The translations under genes were made by a program, and so were the position numbers. Shown here piece after piece: positions 4,660 to 6,755 of a stretch of 6,755 bases of DNA; position 1 is the first letter of the stretch; each line of letters opens with the position of its first letter. The notes below the pieces were generated by a model that searched no databases, was not told the DNA's origin, and saw nothing but the letters and a program-made list of their open reading frames with translations. Source of the DNA: Planctomicrobium sp. (GTDB taxonomy: Bacteria > Planctomycetota > Planctomycetia > Planctomycetales > Planctomycetaceae); NCBI GenBank assembly GCA_029259835.1, contig JAJDEL010000799.1, positions 1 to 6,755 on the forward strand, written 5' to 3'.

Positions 4660-5373
4660 TCACTCTCTCGTTACATCGAGCTTTGTTTGCAGATTGGCCA
4701 AACCGGCGGGCGAGAACTGGTCGGTCCCGCAATGAATTTTAGTCAGGCCAGGTAGACTCAACAGCAAGTCAAGGTGTTCGTCTCCAATGGACGTTTCCGT
4801 AATAAACAGTGATTTTAGTTTCCAGTGACGGTTGAAGTGGTGCAGGTCATCTGGCTGAAAACGGGCTCTGCTGAGAATGAGAAGCTCGAGTTTGGGCATC
4901 GATGCCAAGATCTGCATCATCTCTTCGTCAACAGCACCAGAGAGATGAACTAGCTCCATTTTCTGATGGTCTGTGAAGTGACGTAACCCATGTGCCGTGA
5001 CATCAGATCCGGCTAACACGAGTTCCTTAATTTTAGGGAGTTTTGAGAGTGGCTCCAGCGCACCGTCGATTTCACGAGCATTAAATATTAGCGCCCTTTC
5101 AAGGCCGTTTAAGCCGTACAGCTTTGTTAAGTTAATATTCCTTCCATTCAGTTTTTCAAAATACACAGATCTCGGCTCGGATACTTCGAACAGCCTTAGG
5201 ATCGGGTTTTTAGATATTGAGAATAGGACAGATCCTCCCTTCGATGTCACATATTTGATCGCGGTTTCACGAGAGTGATAGCGAATCCATGAAATGAAAA
5301 TTCCGCTGATCAGCATTGTGGTGACTGCTAACCGACGTATGTGTTTCCATTCGAAGAGAGTAAGCGGTTTCAT
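4660..5373 (-). CDS. Membrane-anchored leucine-rich-repeat protein, 237 aa
   Basis: The N-terminus is a signal anchor: basic EWKHIRRL, then a hydrophobic segment at about 15-31 (AVTTMLISGIFISWI) without an obvious cleavage site. The rest most likely lies outside the cytoplasmic membrane. After an AIKYVTSKGGSVLF lead-in (about 38-51), which resembles the 'GG' lead-in of planctomycete LRR proteins, about six degenerate LRR units cover residues 70-230 (for example IKELVLAGSDVTAHGLRHF, LELLILSRARFQPDDLHHF, LKSLFITETSIGDEHLDLL). They are less regular than those of the LRR lipoprotein at 1272-2126 and not close to it. An in-frame TAA directly precedes the ATG at 5373, so the start cannot lie further upstream. 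No clear Shine-Dalgarno sequence is visible. Role unknown; probably a protein-binding scaffold. It lies just outside the recognised array and may be a resident gene. Confidence 0.85.
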   Translation of the reverse strand: MKPLTLFEWKHIRRLAVTTMLISGIFISWIRYHSRETAIKYVTSKGGSVLFSISKNPILRLFEVSEPRSVYFEKLNGRNINLTKLYGLNGLERALIFNAREIDGALEPLSKLPKIKELVLAGSDVTAHGLRHFTDHQKMELVHLSGAVDEEMMQILASMPKLELLILSRARFQPDDLHHFNRHWKLKSLFITETSIGDEHLDLLLSLPGLTKIHCGTDQFSPAGLANLQTKLDVTRE

Positions 5374-5400
5374 TTAACTGGCATGAATCGAGTTTGTTGT

Positions 5401-5426
5401 CCGCAGACCACATGAGTGGTCTGTGG
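5401..5426 (-). terminator. Strong hairpin between the Asp-box gene and the LRR gene
   Basis: CAGACCAC and GTGGTCTG pair perfectly over 8 bp around an ATGA loop (5404-5411 and 5416-5423). Two more GC pairs, after one wobble or mismatch position, extend it to 5401-5426. It lies about 70 bases after the stop of the Asp-box gene and 28 bases before the next start codon. There is no T run on the minus strand, so an intrinsic terminator is likely only in a loose sense. Confidence 0.45.
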
Positions 5427-5497
5427 GATTTACAGAAGCAGATGAAACAGCAAACGTTGTGATCTCGCGTCAGTTCCGAGCAAGGAATGCTTTTGGA

Positions 5498-6574
5498 CTA
5501 TTTGCTCTCAGCAATCTCTAAATCCGCCATGTATATCGCGGTGATCGTTTTGCCGCCTGCGTCTTTTTCGTGGGAGGAATACCAGGAGACGATGGCTTTC
5601 GTCGGGCTGAGTTGGAGGAAGCCAGGGTAGGAGTTGTCGCCCCCGCTGGGGAGTTCGGCGAACTCTTGCAGCTTGTTGTCGATGAGCCAGTAGAACGACG
5701 TCTTCGGTCCAGGTCCGCCGCGAATGAACTTTCTGCCAGCGACGACATCTCGACCAGCCCAATTCACAACCAATGGACCACCGATGTAGCGGTCGAGTTT
5801 TGTTCGCTTCCACTCGGTGTAAGGGGCACTCGATTTGCAAACTTCCGCAGGGTTGGAACTACAGCGCGAGACGGCGAGGATGTCACCGTTTTTCTTGAAC
5901 AAAAACGCGGTTTCGTCACCCCATTCTTCCTGAAACAGTGAATGTGTTTTCCAGGCGAGTCCATCGTCGCTGACTAGCATCGCGGACTCTGTTGCCTGCC
6001 GATTACGCTTGCCGCCATCTTCTTCGAAGCCGGTTTTTCGACGACCGCACAAATAGGCTTTGCCATCGTGAGTCGCTGCCCGCCAGATGTAGTGACCGTA
6101 TGTTCCTTCGAGGAGCTTCGGTTCGTGCCAAGTTTTGCCATCTTCGCTCCAGACGGCGTAACCGAGTTGTTGGTTCATGTCGTAGGACTTTGGCGAGGTC
6201 TCTCCGCAATACCAGGTGCCGGTGTAGATAAAGAGTTTCTCTTTGAAGATTAGAAAATGTGGATCGCGGGTGTCGCGCTTAGCGACTCGAAATCGATGCA
6301 CTGGTTCCCACGTCTTCGTATCATCACTCGCCAGTACGATGATCGATGCCGTTGGATGGACCATGTGACCATCCGGACAACTACGGAACGTCAGGTAGTA
6401 CCGACCTTGAAATTGACACATATCCGTAAACGCATTGTGTTCACCATTGTGAAACAATCGCCGCACGTTCGTGACCTGAACCTTCGGGGCCGCGTCTTCG
6501 GCTCGTGCATCCGGATTCGCCACGCAAAGAGACGCAGTAAGGAACAACGCAATCACAACCTGTTTCAAAACCAT
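5498..6574 (-). CDS. Secreted Asp-box (BNR, sialidase-superfamily) beta-propeller protein, 358 aa
   Basis: An exported protein of the sialidase/BNR fold that probably acts on or binds extracellular glycans. Residues 1-25 are a typical signal peptide (MVLKQ, hydrophobic VVIALFLTASLCVA, cleavage after A-R-A). Three Asp-box-like turns occur: SDDTKTW (83-89), SEDGKTW (143-149) and SDDGLAW (202-208), each after a strand, as in six-bladed propellers. Other sialidase-like stretches are YYLTFRSCPDGH (59-70), WRAATHDGKAYLCGRR (164-179), ETAFLFKKNGDILAVSR (221-237) and SYPGFLQLSPTKAIVSWYSS (315-334). A catalytic Arg triad and Tyr/Glu pair cannot be assigned, so enzymatic sialidase activity is unproven and another glycosidase or a binding role is possible. 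The start is ATG at 6574, with CAGGAG (6585-6590) 10 bases upstream. Length is complete for a single propeller. Confidence 0.88.
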   Translation of the reverse strand: MVLKQVVIALFLTASLCVANPDARAEDAAPKVQVTNVRRLFHNGEHNAFTDMCQFQGRYYLTFRSCPDGHMVHPTASIIVLASDDTKTWEPVHRFRVAKRDTRDPHFLIFKEKLFIYTGTWYCGETSPKSYDMNQQLGYAVWSEDGKTWHEPKLLEGTYGHYIWRAATHDGKAYLCGRRKTGFEEDGGKRNRQATESAMLVSDDGLAWKTHSLFQEEWGDETAFLFKKNGDILAVSRCSSNPAEVCKSSAPYTEWKRTKLDRYIGGPLVVNWAGRDVVAGRKFIRGGPGPKTSFYWLIDNKLQEFAELPSGGDNSYPGFLQLSPTKAIVSWYSSHEKDAGGKTITAIYMADLEIAESK

Positions 6575-6584
6575 CTCGATCCGA

Positions 6585-6590
6585 CTCCTG
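6585..6590 (-). promoter_or_regulatory. Shine-Dalgarno site of the Asp-box gene
   Basis: CAGGAG on the minus strand, 10 bases before the ATG at 6574. It is the strongest ribosome binding site in the window and fixes this start, which also gives a clean signal peptide. Confidence 0.7.
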
Positions 6591-6667
6591 AGTTCGTTTA
6601 TGGATTCCGCAATTGCGAAAGTTTTTTGTTGAGAGGAGACGAATACGGTAGCCTATTCGCGAGAGTT

Positions 6668-6755
6668 TCACGATGGTGAGTTCGAGTGCAGCGCCTGAAG
6701 ATTTTGCTGCACTTCTTTGATCAATGTTCGCTGGTACTGTTGCAACTGTTCAAGA
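6668..6755 (-). CDS. C-terminal end of an unidentified gene (28 codons, cut by window edge)
   Basis: The minus-strand frame entering from the right edge reads LEQLQQYQRTLIKEVQQNLQ, then ALHSNSPS and a TGA stop at 6668-6670. The residues are Gln-rich with a leucine spacing that suggests an amphipathic helix ending in a short polar tail, a plausible protein C-terminus. The stop lies 93 bases before the Asp-box gene start in the same direction, so the two could share a transcript. Too little is visible to name a family, and the reading rests on composition and the open frame alone. Confidence 0.5.
   Translation of the reverse strand, partial: LEQLQQYQRTLIKEVQQNLQALHSNSPS

Noticed and set aside
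6257..6679. 140-codon open frame on the plus strand over the 5' part of the Asp-box gene.
   Set aside because: It is antisense to a gene with a signal peptide, a ribosome binding site and family motifs, and the translation shows nothing recognisable.

Overview
The window looks like chromosomal DNA from a planctomycete, probably of the Pirellula/Rhodopirellula kind. This is inferred from gene content, not from a search. It holds an exported formylglycine-type sulfatase, an exported Asp-box (sialidase-like) beta-propeller protein, and two leucine-rich-repeat proteins, one of which uses the 24-residue 'TxITDAGLxxL' repeat common in that phylum. All ten coding regions I can support lie on the minus strand.

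Right part (6755 to 4437, read in the direction of transcription): the last 28 codons of an unidentified gene; a complete secreted Asp-box protein (6574-5498) with a good ribosome binding site; a hairpin (5401-5426) in the gap after it; a membrane-anchored LRR protein (5373-4660); and about 220 bases of non-coding DNA with three predicted hairpins.

Middle part (4436 to about 1128, possibly to 606): this is best read as an integron-type gene-cassette array with no integrase in view. Five single genes in a row are each followed by a 103-148 bp element built like an attC site: R'' box, L'' box, long variable loop, L' box, R' box. All elements point the same way, and the next gene starts a few bases after each R' box. 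Three of the elements are 137, 138 and 138 bp. The L boxes of three elements are inverted repeats of 9-10 matching bases, and the outer boundaries of two cassettes match as inverted repeats of 14/14 and 11/12 bases. In order, the cassettes carry a SUKH (SMI1/KNR4) protein, a four-cysteine two-helix membrane protein, two small unrecognised proteins, an LRR lipoprotein, and a 155-residue protein of unknown function. The left end of the last cassette is not resolved.

Left part (606 to 1): a 129-base gap, then the first 159 codons of an exported sulfatase that runs out of the window.

The outer genes look like resident functions of a polysaccharide-degrading bacterium, with a sulfatase and a glycan-binding or glycosidase-like propeller. 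The inner block looks like a set of acquired accessory genes. No tRNA, rRNA, CRISPR array, IS element or integrase was seen.
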